A stretch of DNA of 64,000 nucleotides from Phenylobacterium sp. (GTDB lineage Bacteria; Pseudomonadota; Alphaproteobacteria; Caulobacterales; Caulobacteraceae), in NCBI RefSeq assembly GCF_004799515.1, contig NZ_SSMX01000027.1, forward strand, positions 62,001-126,000, given 5' to 3'. Under the pieces are notes generated by a model. That model ran no database searches. It was not told the DNA's origin and worked only from the letters and a program-made list of their open reading frames with translations. Shown here in pieces: positions 17,693-25,749 of this stretch (position 1 is its first letter; each line of letters begins with the position of its first letter). Made by a program: the position numbers and the translations under genes.

Positions 17693-19366
17693 ATGAAGTG
17701 GTGGACCTGGGTCCTGGCGTTCCTGCTGGCGCTGGGCGTGGCCTACCTGAACCGCGCGACGGTGCTGGGCATGATCGCCCATGCGCGCCTGCCGCACATC
17801 GCGCCGAACCAGCCGGTGACCTGGGCGCAAGGGCCGACCGAGCCGCCGCCGCCCGGCCAGCGCCGGCCCCCCAACGTCGTCTTCATCCTGGCCGACGACA
17901 TGGGCTACAACGACATCACGTTCAACGGCGGCGGCGTGGCCCGCGGCGCCGTGCCGACCCCCAACATCGACTCCATCGGCCACGCCGGCGTGGACTTCGT
18001 GAACGGCTATGCCGGCAACGCCACCTGCGCCCCTTCGCGCGCGGCGATCATGACCGGGCGCTATCCCACCCGCTTCGGCTTCGAGTTCACGCCGGCGCCG
18101 GTGGCCTTCGAGAAGATGGTCGGCACCGAGGCCGAGCCCAACGCCATCGTGCAGCCGAAATTCTTCAAGGACCGGCTGAAGGACATGCCGCCCGGTTCGA
18201 CCGCCAGCACGCCGACGGCGGTCAACACCCTGTCGGTGCCGTCGACCGAGATCACCATCGCCAAGCTGCTGCAGGGCCAGGGCTACCACACCCTGCATCT
18301 CGGCAAATGGCACCTGGGCGGGGTCAAGGGTTCGCGGCCGGAGGACATGGGCTTCGACGAGAGCCTGGGCTTCATCGCCGGCGCCTCGATGTACCTGCCC
18401 GAGCACGACCCGGGCGTGGAGAACTCCAAGCAGCCCTGGGACCCGATCGACAAGTTCCTGTGGCCCAACCTGCCCTACCAGGTGCAGTTCAACGGCGGGA
18501 CCATGTTCGCCCCCAAAGGCTACATGACCGACTACCTGACCGACCAGGCGGTGACGGCGATCCACGCCAACCGGAACCGCCCGTTCTTCATGTACTACGC
18601 GCCCAACGCCATCCACACGCCGCTGCAGGCGACCAAGGCCGACTTCGACGCCCTGCCGCAGATCAAGGACCATCGCCTGCGGGTCTATGCGGCGATGATC
18701 CGCAACCTCGACCGCAACGTCGGGCGCATCCTGGCCGAGCTGAAGGCCGACGGCCTGGACGACAACACCCTCGTCATCTTCACCAGCGACAACGGCGGCG
18801 CGGGCTACATCGGCCTGCCGGAGATCAACAAGCCCTACCGCGGCTGGAAGTCGACCTTCTTCGAGGGCGGGGTGCACGCGCCCTTCTTCATGCGCTGGCC
18901 GGGCCAGATCCAGCCGGGCAGCCGCTATCAATACCCGGTCGGCCACATCGACATCTTCGCCACCGCCGCGGCCGCCGCGGGCGCGCCCCTGCCCAAGGAC
19001 CGGACGATCGACGGCGTCGACCTGCTGCCCTACCTGCAGGGCAAGCAGGCCGGGCGTCCGCACCAGACGCTGTTCTGGCGCTCGGGCCAGTACAAGGTGG
19101 TGCTGGACGGCGACTGGAAGCTGCAGTCCAGCGAGGCGCAGCACAAGGTCTGGCTCTACAACCTCGCCGCCGACCCCACCGAGCGCCACGAGCTGTCGGG
19201 CGCGGAGCCCGCGCGCACCAAGGCCATGCTGGCCCTGATCGCCGCCCAGGACGCCCAGAGCGTCAAGCCGCTGTGGCCGTCCCTGCTGCAAGGTCCGGTG
19301 TTCATCGACCACCCGAGCGGCGTCCCGCAGCGCAAGGGCGAGGAATATATCGAGTGGGACAACTGA
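17693..19366 (+). CDS. Arylsulfatase (type I, formylglycine-dependent)
   Basis: A 557-residue sulfatase with one N-terminal membrane helix or uncleaved signal (MKWWTWVLAFLLALGVAYL). The catalytic motif C-x-P-S-R is present (C112 in NATCAPSRAAIMTGRYP), which needs a formylglycine-generating enzyme encoded elsewhere. Metal ligands are in VVFILADDMGYNDITF (Asp-Asp) and in TLVIFTSDNGGAGY; the basic motif HLGKWHLGG follows. It cleaves sulfate esters in the periplasm; the substrate is not evident. The ATG at 17693 follows GGGAGGG at a good distance. It is the first gene of an operon with the membrane protein at 19383, divergent from the VOC/cupin pair over site A. Confidence 0.9.
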   Translation: MKWWTWVLAFLLALGVAYLNRATVLGMIAHARLPHIAPNQPVTWAQGPTEPPPPGQRRPPNVVFILADDMGYNDITFNGGGVARGAVPTPNIDSIGHAGVDFVNGYAGNATCAPSRAAIMTGRYPTRFGFEFTPAPVAFEKMVGTEAEPNAIVQPKFFKDRLKDMPPGSTASTPTAVNTLSVPSTEITIAKLLQGQGYHTLHLGKWHLGGVKGSRPEDMGFDESLGFIAGASMYLPEHDPGVENSKQPWDPIDKFLWPNLPYQVQFNGGTMFAPKGYMTDYLTDQAVTAIHANRNRPFFMYYAPNAIHTPLQATKADFDALPQIKDHRLRVYAAMIRNLDRNVGRILAELKADGLDDNTLVIFTSDNGGAGYIGLPEINKPYRGWKSTFFEGGVHAPFFMRWPGQIQPGSRYQYPVGHIDIFATAAAAAGAPLPKDRTIDGVDLLPYLQGKQAGRPHQTLFWRSGQYKVVLDGDWKLQSSEAQHKVWLYNLAADPTERHELSGAEPARTKAMLALIAAQDAQSVKPLWPSLLQGPVFIDHPSGVPQRKGEEYIEWDN

Positions 19367-19382
19367 CGGGACGGCGCGCGCC

Positions 19383-19820
19383 ATGAGCTTCCTGCCGCCT
19401 TCGACCAACGCGGACTATCGCGGCGCGCGGAGCTCGGCCTGGTTCCTGGGCCTCGCCGCCGTCCTGACGCTCGCGCCGGGCCTGATCCACAGCTTCGCGC
19501 CCAGCGGCGGCGCGGAGGGCATCGCCGGACTCGACCTCGGCGCCCAGCGCGGCCTGGTGGTCGGCGTCTTCGCCTGGGAAGGCGCGACTCAGCTGGCCCT
19601 CGGCCTGGCGATGCTGGCCGTGGCGCTCCGTTACCGCCCGCTCGTCCCGCTGTTCCTGGCGCTGACGATCGTCGAGCGCGGCCTGATGAGCCTGCAGGGC
19701 TGGGTGCTGAAGCCGCCAGCGAACGGCCACCATCCGCCGGAGCACTATGCGAGCCCAGTGGCTGTCATCCTGGCGGCGGTGTTCCTGGTCCTGGCGCTCA
19801 GGCCGCGGGGCGAGACCTAG
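19383..19820 (+). CDS. Hypothetical four-helix membrane protein
   Basis: A 145-residue integral membrane protein with about four hydrophobic helices (AWFLGLAAVLTLAPGLIHSF; VGVFAWEGATQLALGLAMLAVAL; PLVPLFLALTIVERGLMSL; VAVILAAVFLVLAL). The loop between the third and fourth helix has KPPANGHHPPEHY, which is histidine- and proline-rich. I do not recognise the family; it may be one of the DUF-type small membrane proteins found beside sulfatase and dehalogenase genes. It starts 16 bases after the sulfatase stop, in the same operon, and its last bases overlap the end of the convergent DUF1330 gene. Confidence 0.7.
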   Translation: MSFLPPSTNADYRGARSSAWFLGLAAVLTLAPGLIHSFAPSGGAEGIAGLDLGAQRGLVVGVFAWEGATQLALGLAMLAVALRYRPLVPLFLALTIVERGLMSLQGWVLKPPANGHHPPEHYASPVAVILAAVFLVLALRPRGET

Positions 19821-20233
19821 GACCCCGCGCCCGGCCGGGTGCGGATGTTGAGCTGGCCCGCCAGACCCGCCTTGCGGTGGTGCTCGATGGCGTGCATCGC
19901 CGGCGACATGGCCATCTCGCGGAACGCCGCCAGCGATGGATATTCCGCCAGCGCCACGGCGTCCCACAACTCCTCGACCTCGCCCAGCAGGAGGCCCGTC
20001 ACCGCGCCGGAATAGCGGATCTGGCCGCCCAGCCCCTCGACCAGCTTGCGCACCTCTTCGCCATAGCGGGCATAGGCCTGGGCGCCGGTCAGGTGGCTGT
20101 CGGCGCCGTCGGCGTATTCGGCGCGCGGCTTGAACTTCAGGAGGTTGACCATCACGAACGGTCCGTCCTCGGGATCGCCGAAGAAGGCCATGGCGCGGGC
20201 CATGTCCGGCATCACCTCGTTTTCGACCCGCAT
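19817..20233 (-). CDS. DUF1330 domain-containing protein
   Basis: A 138-residue cytoplasmic protein of the DUF1330 (dimeric alpha/beta barrel) type. The family opening GPFVMVNLLKFKPRAEYADG is visible, followed by AQAYARYGEEVRKLVEGLGGQIRYSGAVTGLLLGE and the tail YPSLAAFREMAMSPAMHAIEHHRKAGL. Family members are often small ligand-binding or isomerase-like proteins next to catabolic genes. Its start overlaps by one base the stop of the haloalkane dehalogenase gene (TGATG), so it is co-translated with it. Its exact activity is unknown. Confidence 0.85.
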   Translation of the reverse strand: MRVENEVMPDMARAMAFFGDPEDGPFVMVNLLKFKPRAEYADGADSHLTGAQAYARYGEEVRKLVEGLGGQIRYSGAVTGLLLGEVEELWDAVALAEYPSLAAFREMAMSPAMHAIEHHRKAGLAGQLNIRTRPGAGS

Positions 20234-21147
20234 CAGGCGAACCCCTTCGCGCGGCGCGCCAGAACGCCCTCGATCACCGCGACGATCTCGTCCGGGCTGT
20301 CCTCCTGCAGGAAGTGGCCGCCGGAAAGGGTGACATGCGGCTGACCCTTGGCGCCCGGCACGCGCTCCTGGAACGCCTTCTCGCCGCCGCGGGTGACCTG
20401 ATCGCCGTCGCTGAAGGCGGTGAGGAAGGCCTTGTCGAAAGCCTCCAGCACCGTCCAGGCCGCCTGGTTCTCGGCCACCGAGGCATGCTCCGGCGTCACC
20501 GGCACCAGGGTCGGGAACTGCCGCGCGCCGGCCTTGTAGCTCTCGTCCGGGAACGGCGCCTCATAGGCGGCGATCTCGCCGGGCGTCAGGTCCCGCTGCG
20601 AGCCGCCGTTCAGGATGAAGCCGATGGGCAGCTCCGGCACGCTCTGGCTGAACGCGCACCAGGCCTTGAAGCCCTCGGTCATGCCGCTGCCGGTCGGCAG
20701 GCCGGTGTTGGCCACCACGACGCCGGCGAACCGCTCCGGATAGGCCGCCACCAGGCGCAGCCCGATCAGCCCGCCCCAGTCCTGGCAGAACAGGGTGACG
20801 TCCGAGAGCTCCATCTGCTCGAACCACTGGCGCATCCAGGCGACGTGGCGCTCATAGGTGTAGTCCTGCCGCTCTGCCGGCTTGTCGGAGCGGCCGAAGC
20901 CGATCAGGTCCGGCGCGATCGCCCGCCGGCCGCCGCCCGCCAGGCCGCCGACGATCTTGCGGTAGAGATAGGCCCAGGACGGCTCGCCGTGCATCAGCAG
21001 CACCGGCGCTCCGTCGCCCGGCCCCTCGTCCACATAGTGCAGTTGCAGGGACGTCCCGTCGGGGTCCGCCAGCGTCGCGTAGCGCGGCGCGTAGGGCCAG
21101 CCCTCCAGCCCCTCGAACCGCACGTCCGGAGTCCTCAGGACCTGCAT
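20233..21147 (-). CDS. Haloalkane dehalogenase (HLD-I type)
   Basis: A 304-residue alpha/beta-hydrolase. The catalytic parts can be seen: oxyanion region [16 protein letters not shown], nucleophile Asp123 in [11 protein letters not shown] with halide-binding Trp124, acid residue Asp249 in FSDGDQVT, and catalytic His278 in SGGHFLQED. An aspartate, not serine, as nucleophile followed by Trp is the haloalkane dehalogenase pattern and the acid after the seventh strand fits subfamily I (DhlA/DhmA). It converts a terminal haloalkane to an alcohol and halide. The gene is upstream of DUF1330 in one operon and is divergent from the MBL-GST-TetR operon across site B. Members called by annotation alone often have untested substrates. 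Confidence 0.85.
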   Translation of the reverse strand: MQVLRTPDVRFEGLEGWPYAPRYATLADPDGTSLQLHYVDEGPGDGAPVLLMHGEPSWAYLYRKIVGGLAGGGRRAIAPDLIGFGRSDKPAERQDYTYERHVAWMRQWFEQMELSDVTLFCQDWGGLIGLRLVAAYPERFAGVVVANTGLPTGSGMTEGFKAWCAFSQSVPELPIGFILNGGSQRDLTPGEIAAYEAPFPDESYKAGARQFPTLVPVTPEHASVAENQAAWTVLEAFDKAFLTAFSDGDQVTRGGEKAFQERVPGAKGQPHVTLSGGHFLQEDSPDEIVAVIEGVLARRAKGFA

Positions 21148-21186
21148 GCCGTTTGCTCCCCGATTGACTTGCCGGCGCAGGGGCCG

Positions 21187-21216
21187 AATATAGTGACAAT
21201 ATGCGTGCCACTATAT
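21187..21216. promoter_or_regulatory. Shared regulatory site B with perfect inverted repeat, probable TetR-type operator
   Basis: The arms ATATAGTG (21188-21195) and CACTATAT (21209-21216) are perfect inverted repeats separated by 13 bases. The site lies 40 bases upstream of the dehalogenase start and 26 bases upstream of the metallo-hydrolase start. It aligns without gaps to site A at 17631-17660 (21 of 30 identical). The TetR gene is the third gene of the operon on the right, so autoregulation is likely. CACTATAT may also overlap a -10 element. Confidence 0.65.
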
Positions 21217-21241
21217 GGCGCGTCAAGCCGGGGAGGCGTCG

Positions 21242-22336
21242 ATGAAGCGTTGGCGGATGGCGACGCTGGTCGTTGCGGCGGTGATCCTGGCCTTGGCGGC
21301 GGGCGCCTACGCCCTGCGCGGGCGGATCGCCATGGCGGTGATGGCCCGGCTCTACGCCCACGCCATGGGCGACGATCCCTACGCCGGGTTGGGCGACGGG
21401 CTGCACGTCGGCCTCTGCGGCTCCGGCTCGCCGATGCCGGACCCGACGCGGGCGGGGCCCTGCACGGCGATCCTCGCAGGGCAGCGGCTCTTCGTGGTCG
21501 ACGTCGGCGCCGGGGCGCAGAAGAACCTGGCGCTGATGAACCTGCCGCCGGGCCGGGTCGAGGCGGTGTTCCTCACCCACTTCCACTCCGACCATATCGA
21601 CGGCCTGGGCGAGCTGATGCTGCAGCGCTGGGGAACCGGCGCGAACACCTCGCCCCTGCCCGTCTACGGCCCCACCGGCGTCGACCAGGTGGTCCACGGG
21701 TTCGAGATGGCCTACGGCCTCGACCAGGGCTACCGCACCGCCCACCACGGCCCGGCGGTCATGCCGCCCTCAGGCTTCGGCGGGACGCCGCATCCCTTCG
21801 CCGCCGACCGCAACGGACCCGATGTCGTGCTGATCGACGACGGCGGCCTGAAGGTCACCGCCTTCCCGGTGAACCACCGCCCGGTCGAACCGGCGGTCGG
21901 ATACCGCTTCGACTACAAGGGCCGCTCGGTGGTGGTCAGCGGCGACACCGCGCCCTCGCCGCGCCTGGAGGCCGCCGCGGCCCACGCCGACGTCCTGGTC
22001 CACGAGGGCCTCGCCCCGAACCTGGTGGCCGTGCAGCACGACGCCGCGGTCAAGGGCGGCAAGGACAACCTGGCGCACATCACCCACGACATCCTGTCCT
22101 ATCACACCACCCCGGAGCAGGCCGCCGCCATCGCCCAGCGGGCGCAGGTCCGCTACCTGCTCTTCACCCACATCATCCCGCCCTTGCCGCTCAGGGCGCT
22201 GGAGGGTCCGTGGCTCGGCAGTGCGCGCGACATCTTCCACGGGACCGTCCGTGTAGGCCATGATGGCGACTTCCTGAGCCTGCCGGCGGGATCGACGGAG
22301 ATCCGCCGCACCGACCGGCTCGCCCAGTTCCGCTAG
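21242..22336 (+). CDS. MBL-fold metallo-hydrolase, membrane-anchored
   Basis: A 364-residue protein with an N-terminal membrane segment (WRMATLVVAAVILALAAGAYAL) and a metallo-beta-lactamase domain. The zinc motif is HFHSDHIDGLGEL (His113, His115, Asp117, His118); later SVVVSGDTAPSP supplies the next metal aspartate and TPEQAAAIAQRAQVRYLLFTHIIPP the last His region. The layout resembles RNase Z/arylsulfatase-type MBL hydrolases (AtsA-like), which cleave phospho- or sulfate esters, so it might act on the same substrate class as the sulfatase. ATG 21242 has GGGGAGG upstream. First gene of the operon MBL-GST-TetR. Confidence 0.82.
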   Translation: MKRWRMATLVVAAVILALAAGAYALRGRIAMAVMARLYAHAMGDDPYAGLGDGLHVGLCGSGSPMPDPTRAGPCTAILAGQRLFVVDVGAGAQKNLALMNLPPGRVEAVFLTHFHSDHIDGLGELMLQRWGTGANTSPLPVYGPTGVDQVVHGFEMAYGLDQGYRTAHHGPAVMPPSGFGGTPHPFAADRNGPDVVLIDDGGLKVTAFPVNHRPVEPAVGYRFDYKGRSVVVSGDTAPSPRLEAAAAHADVLVHEGLAPNLVAVQHDAAVKGGKDNLAHITHDILSYHTTPEQAAAIAQRAQVRYLLFTHIIPPLPLRALEGPWLGSARDIFHGTVRVGHDGDFLSLPAGSTEIRRTDRLAQFR

Positions 22337-22348
22337 CGGGGAGCGCAG

Positions 22349-23401
22349 ATGACGACCGATCCCATCGCGCTTTCTGGCGCGCCCGGTTCGCCCTACACCC
22401 GCAAGATGCTGGCGGTGCTGCGCTATCGGCGCATCCCCTACCGCTTCCTGCTGCCCAACAATCCGCGTCTGCGCGGCCTGCCGCGGCCCAAGGTGCAGTT
22501 GCTTCCGACCTTCTACCTGTCGGATGCGGCGGGCGAGCTGCAGGCGGTGACGGACTCCACGCCACTGATCCGCCGTTTCGAGCGGGAGTATGAAGGCCGC
22601 AGCCTGATCCCGCCCGATCCGGCGCTCGGCTTCCTCAACGAGCTGATCGAGGACTACGCCGATGAGTGGCTGACCAAGGCCATGTTCCACTACCGCTGGG
22701 CCTACGACGCCGACATCGCCAAGGCCGCGAAGATCCTGCCCTGCTGGCGCGGCTTCAGCGTCCCGGACGACCAGCTCGCCCAGGCCGGCGCCATGTTCGC
22801 CGAGCGGCAGATCGGGCGGCTGCGCTACGTGGGCTCCAACCCGGTCACCGGCCCGGTCATCGAGGCCAGCTACCGCCGCTTCCTGGAAGCCTTCGAGGCC
22901 CACCTGCGGCTCTATCCCTATCTGATGGGCCAAAGGCCGGGCTCCTGTGACTTCGCCGTCTACGGCCAGCTCACCCAGCTCGTGGACTTCGACCCGACGC
23001 CGGCGGCCCTGGCCATCGAAGTCGCGCCGCGGGTCTCGGCCTGGGTCGGGATGATGGAGGACCTCTCGGGTCTGGAGGTCGCCGACGCCGACTGGCTGGA
23101 AGCCGGCGACCCGCCCGACACCCTGCGCGCGATCCTGGCCGAGATCGGCCGGACCTACCCGCCGGTCATGCTGGCCAACGCCCGGGCCGTGGTCGCCGGC
23201 GCGGCGGAGGTGACCGCGGAGGTCGATGGCCAGGCCTGGACCCAGCAGCCGTTCCCATACCAGGCCAAGTGCCTGGGCTGGCTGCGCGAGGCGCACCGGG
23301 GCCTGCCCACTCAGGTCCGTCCGCAGGTGGACGCGGTCCTGGCGGAGGCTGGCCTCTCCACCCTTTTCGCCCAGACTTCCGAAAACAAGATCCCCGCATG
23401 A
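22349..23401 (+). CDS. Glutathione S-transferase family protein, extended
   Basis: A 350-residue protein with an N-terminal thioredoxin-like GST domain (residues about 5-90: ALSGAPGSPYTRKMLAVLRYRRIPY, with a Ser or Tyr near residue 12-13 as possible glutathione-activating residue, then VTDSTPLIRRFE) and a helical C-terminal domain (to about 230, KATEILP-like helices and YLMGQRPGSCDFAVYGQLTQL). The last 120 residues go beyond the usual 200-230 length and include a segment on membranes or partners that I cannot name. Dehalogenase or isomerase roles are common for GSTs in catabolic clusters. Its stop overlaps the TetR start (ATGA). Confidence 0.8.
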   Translation: MTTDPIALSGAPGSPYTRKMLAVLRYRRIPYRFLLPNNPRLRGLPRPKVQLLPTFYLSDAAGELQAVTDSTPLIRRFEREYEGRSLIPPDPALGFLNELIEDYADEWLTKAMFHYRWAYDADIAKAAKILPCWRGFSVPDDQLAQAGAMFAERQIGRLRYVGSNPVTGPVIEASYRRFLEAFEAHLRLYPYLMGQRPGSCDFAVYGQLTQLVDFDPTPAALAIEVAPRVSAWVGMMEDLSGLEVADADWLEAGDPPDTLRAILAEIGRTYPPVMLANARAVVAGAAEVTAEVDGQAWTQQPFPYQAKCLGWLREAHRGLPTQVRPQVDAVLAEAGLSTLFAQTSENKIPA

Positions 23402-24000
23402 GCCGCGCCCCGGCCGCCCTCGGGTCGGAGATCGACGTCTCCGCCGACGGCCGCCGACGCCGCGGCCAGGACAACCGCGCCCGCATCGTGGCGGCCATGC
23501 TGGAGATCATCCAGGCCGGCGACCTGACCCCCAGCGCCGAGCAGGTCGCCCAGCGCGCCGACGTCGGCCTGCGCACCGTCTTCCGCCACTTCCAGGACAT
23601 GGACAGCCTGTTCCGCGAGATGTCCGTGGTGATCATGGGCGAGCTGCAGCGCGCCGCCGAAACGCCGTTCCGCTCCGCCGATTGGCGCGAGCGGGTGGTC
23701 GAGCTGGTGGAGCGGCGCGGTTGGGCGTTCGAGCGGGTGGGCCCGTTCCTCAGCGCGGCCACCCTGATCCGCCGCCGCTCGAAATATATGGACGTCGACC
23801 ATGCCCGCCTGGTCGCCGCCCTGCGCGAGATCCTCGAGCAGCAGCTGCCGGCCGACGTGGCCCGCGACAAAACGAAGCTGGAGGCCCTTGACCTGCTGCT
23901 CAGCTTTGAGGCTTGGTCACGCCTGCGCCGCGAGCAACGCCTCTCGGCCGCGCAGGCGCAGGCGACCCTGGAAGCCACGGTCCGCCGGCTGCTGGACTAG
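23398..24000 (+). CDS. TetR/AcrR-family transcriptional regulator
   Basis: A 200-residue repressor. The N-terminal helix-turn-helix is RGQDNRARIVAAMLEIIQAGDLTPSAEQVAQRADVGLRTVFRHFQDMDSLF (residues about 22-70), a clear TetR HTH with FRHFQDMDSL replacing the usual YYHFxxKxxL. The C-terminal helical half (residues 80-200) would bind the inducer, probably a substrate or product of the cluster. It is the last gene of the MBL-GST-TetR operon. Two similar sites (A and B) lie in the two divergent promoter regions of the cluster, consistent with autoregulation and control of all four operons, which is inference. Confidence 0.88.
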   Translation: MSRAPAALGSEIDVSADGRRRRGQDNRARIVAAMLEIIQAGDLTPSAEQVAQRADVGLRTVFRHFQDMDSLFREMSVVIMGELQRAAETPFRSADWRERVVELVERRGWAFERVGPFLSAATLIRRRSKYMDVDHARLVAALREILEQQLPADVARDKTKLEALDLLLSFEAWSRLRREQRLSAAQAQATLEATVRRLLD

Positions 24001-24190
24001 GGCGCGCGCGCCGCACAGCAGGCGCCGGCGCCTATGGCTGTCCCGTATAAGCAAACTTCTGTCCCCCAAAAACAAGCTCGGCCGCCGTTAACCATCTAGG
24101 GGAGACGCGCCGAATCACCCCCGCGGGGATTGAGCGCAAGGGCGTCGCCGTCCTGCTCTTTCACTGGGTGCTTCGCTTTCGAAAACCCTA

Positions 24191-24973
24191 GTGAAACCGA
24201 CGCCTGTAATGCGCCCAGAATTTCTTCGCGACCATATTTCATCCGTAAGTTCAGCGACTTCCGCTGAAGCCGGCGCCGACCAGGCGGCGCGCGACCTCTA
24301 TGAGCTGCTCGCCGTCATCATGGGCGTCTGCGAGTCCCTGGCCGACGGACTGGCCGAGGCGCCGCAGCACGCCGAGCTGGCCCGCGTCGGCCGCCTGGCC
24401 GCCGACCGCGCCGCCGGCCTGGTGGCGAACCTCAAGGTCCCGGAGCCCGCCGGCCCGCCCGCGGCCGCCGAGGCCGACCTCGCCGCGCCCTCCGCCGCAC
24501 CCGTCCGCAAGGTGCTGCTGGTCGAGGACGACCCCGACCTCCTGATGCTGCTCACCGCCGCCTTCGCCCGCGAGGGCTTCCAGACCTACAGCGCCAAGAA
24601 CGGCCGCATCGGCATCGAGATGCTGCGCACCCTCAAACCCGACCTGATGGTCACCGACATCGTCATGCCGGAGATGGAGGGCATCGCCGCCATCCTCGAG
24701 GCCCGCCGCTCGTCGCCCGCCACCAAGGTCATCGCCATCTCCGGCGGTGGCCACTACGGGCGCAGCCAGAACTTCCTGGTCTGGGCCCACGAGCTGGGCG
24801 CCGACGAGGTGCTGGCCAAGCCGTTCCGCATGTCCTCGCTGATCACCGCCGCCCGCGTGGTGCTCGACCGCCGCCCGCCCGACCCGGGAAAGCCCGTCCG
24901 GCAACCCGCCGCGCCCCAAACCGCCGCCAACGACGAAACCGCCCTTCCGGCGGAAGTCGTCGCCCGCCGCTGA
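24191..24973 (+). CDS. Response regulator with degenerate kinase dimerisation segment
   Basis: A 260-residue protein. Residues 98-220 are a receiver domain ([15 protein letters not shown] ... [17 protein letters not shown] ... [10 protein letters not shown]) with the acidic pair, the phosphorylated Asp and the lysine all present. Residues 32-78 ([20 protein letters not shown] ...) align with the dimerisation/phosphotransfer helix of hybrid kinases such as the one encoded at 26865-28853 ([20 protein letters not shown]), but the phosphoacceptor His is replaced by Arg34. There is no ATPase domain. It may be an adaptor that dimerises or interferes with a kinase. Start is GTG at 24191. Next gene is the CtrA paralogue, 32 bases on. 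Confidence 0.75.
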   Translation: MKPTPVMRPEFLRDHISSVSSATSAEAGADQAARDLYELLAVIMGVCESLADGLAEAPQHAELARVGRLAADRAAGLVANLKVPEPAGPPAAAEADLAAPSAAPVRKVLLVEDDPDLLMLLTAAFAREGFQTYSAKNGRIGIEMLRTLKPDLMVTDIVMPEMEGIAAILEARRSSPATKVIAISGGGHYGRSQNFLVWAHELGADEVLAKPFRMSSLITAARVVLDRRPPDPGKPVRQPAAPQTAANDETALPAEVVARR

Positions 24974-25005
24974 TCCCCGCCCATACCTGTCCGGAGAAGT
25001 CCAAG

Positions 25006-25707
25006 ATGCGTGTCCTGCTGATCGAAGACGACCGCGCCGCCGCCCGCAGCGTCGAGCTGATGCTGACGGCGGAGAAGTTCAACGTCGAGGTGACCTCGCT
25101 CGGCGAAGACGGCGTCGACCTGGCCCAGACCTATGACTACGACCTGATCCTGCTCGACCTCGGCCTGCAGGACATCAGCGGCATGGACGTGCTGCGCACC
25201 CTGCGCCGCGCCGGCTGCAAGACCCCGGTGATCATCCTGACCGGCTCGGCCGACGTGGCGGTGAAGGTGCGCGCCTTCGCCGGCGGCGCCGACGACTATG
25301 TGGTCAAGCCGTTCCACAAGGACGAGCTGGCCGCCCGGCTGCGCGCGGTGATCCGCCGCTCCACCGGCCACGCCGATTCCACCATCACCATCGGCGACAT
25401 CACGCTGAACCTCGACGCGCGCACCGTCTGGGTGAAGGGCGTGCGCGTCCACCTGACCCGCAAGGAGTACCAGACCCTGGAGCTCCTGGCGCTCCGCAGC
25501 GGCAAGGTCCTGCACAAGGAGGTCTTCCTCACCAGCCTCTACGGCGGCATGGACGAACCCGGCGGCAAGATCATCGACGTCTTCATCTGCAAGCTGCGCC
25601 AGAAGCTGGCGTCGGCCACGGACCGCCCGCACATCGAGACGGTCTGGGGCGGCGGCTATGTGATGCGCGATCCGGACGAGGCGCCGGTCCAGCAGGCGGC
25701 GGCCTAA
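25006..25707 (+). CDS. CtrA-like OmpR-family response regulator (paralogue)
   Basis: A 233-residue DNA-binding response regulator close to the cell-cycle regulator CtrA. The receiver domain ([20 protein letters not shown]) has Asp51 in [11 protein letters not shown], like CtrA, followed by [16 protein letters not shown]. The output domain has the winged helix with [20 protein letters not shown] and the CtrA-diagnostic stretch [20 protein letters not shown]. Many loop positions differ from genuine CtrA, which is very conserved in the family, so this is a paralogue. The C-terminus is Ala-Ala-Ala, which resembles CtrA's ClpXP-dependent degron. Its regulon is unknown; a TTAACCAT half-site lies at 24088-24095 upstream of the gene pair. 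Confidence 0.85.
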   Translation: MRVLLIEDDRAAARSVELMLTAEKFNVEVTSLGEDGVDLAQTYDYDLILLDLGLQDISGMDVLRTLRRAGCKTPVIILTGSADVAVKVRAFAGGADDYVVKPFHKDELAARLRAVIRRSTGHADSTITIGDITLNLDARTVWVKGVRVHLTRKEYQTLELLALRSGKVLHKEVFLTSLYGGMDEPGGKIIDVFICKLRQKLASATDRPHIETVWGGGYVMRDPDEAPVQQAAA

Positions 25708-25749
25708 GTCCCCGCCATGACGCCCCGGCGATCCTCCGCCGCCCCGCGG

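Noticed and set aside
24020..24033. AGGCGCCGGCGCCT palindrome after the TetR gene.
   Set aside because: It has no loop for a hairpin terminator and is likely in GC-rich DNA.
24088..24095. TTAACCAT upstream of the pseudo-kinase/CtrA-paralogue pair.
   Set aside because: A single half-site; mentioned in the gene entry but not called as a CtrA site.
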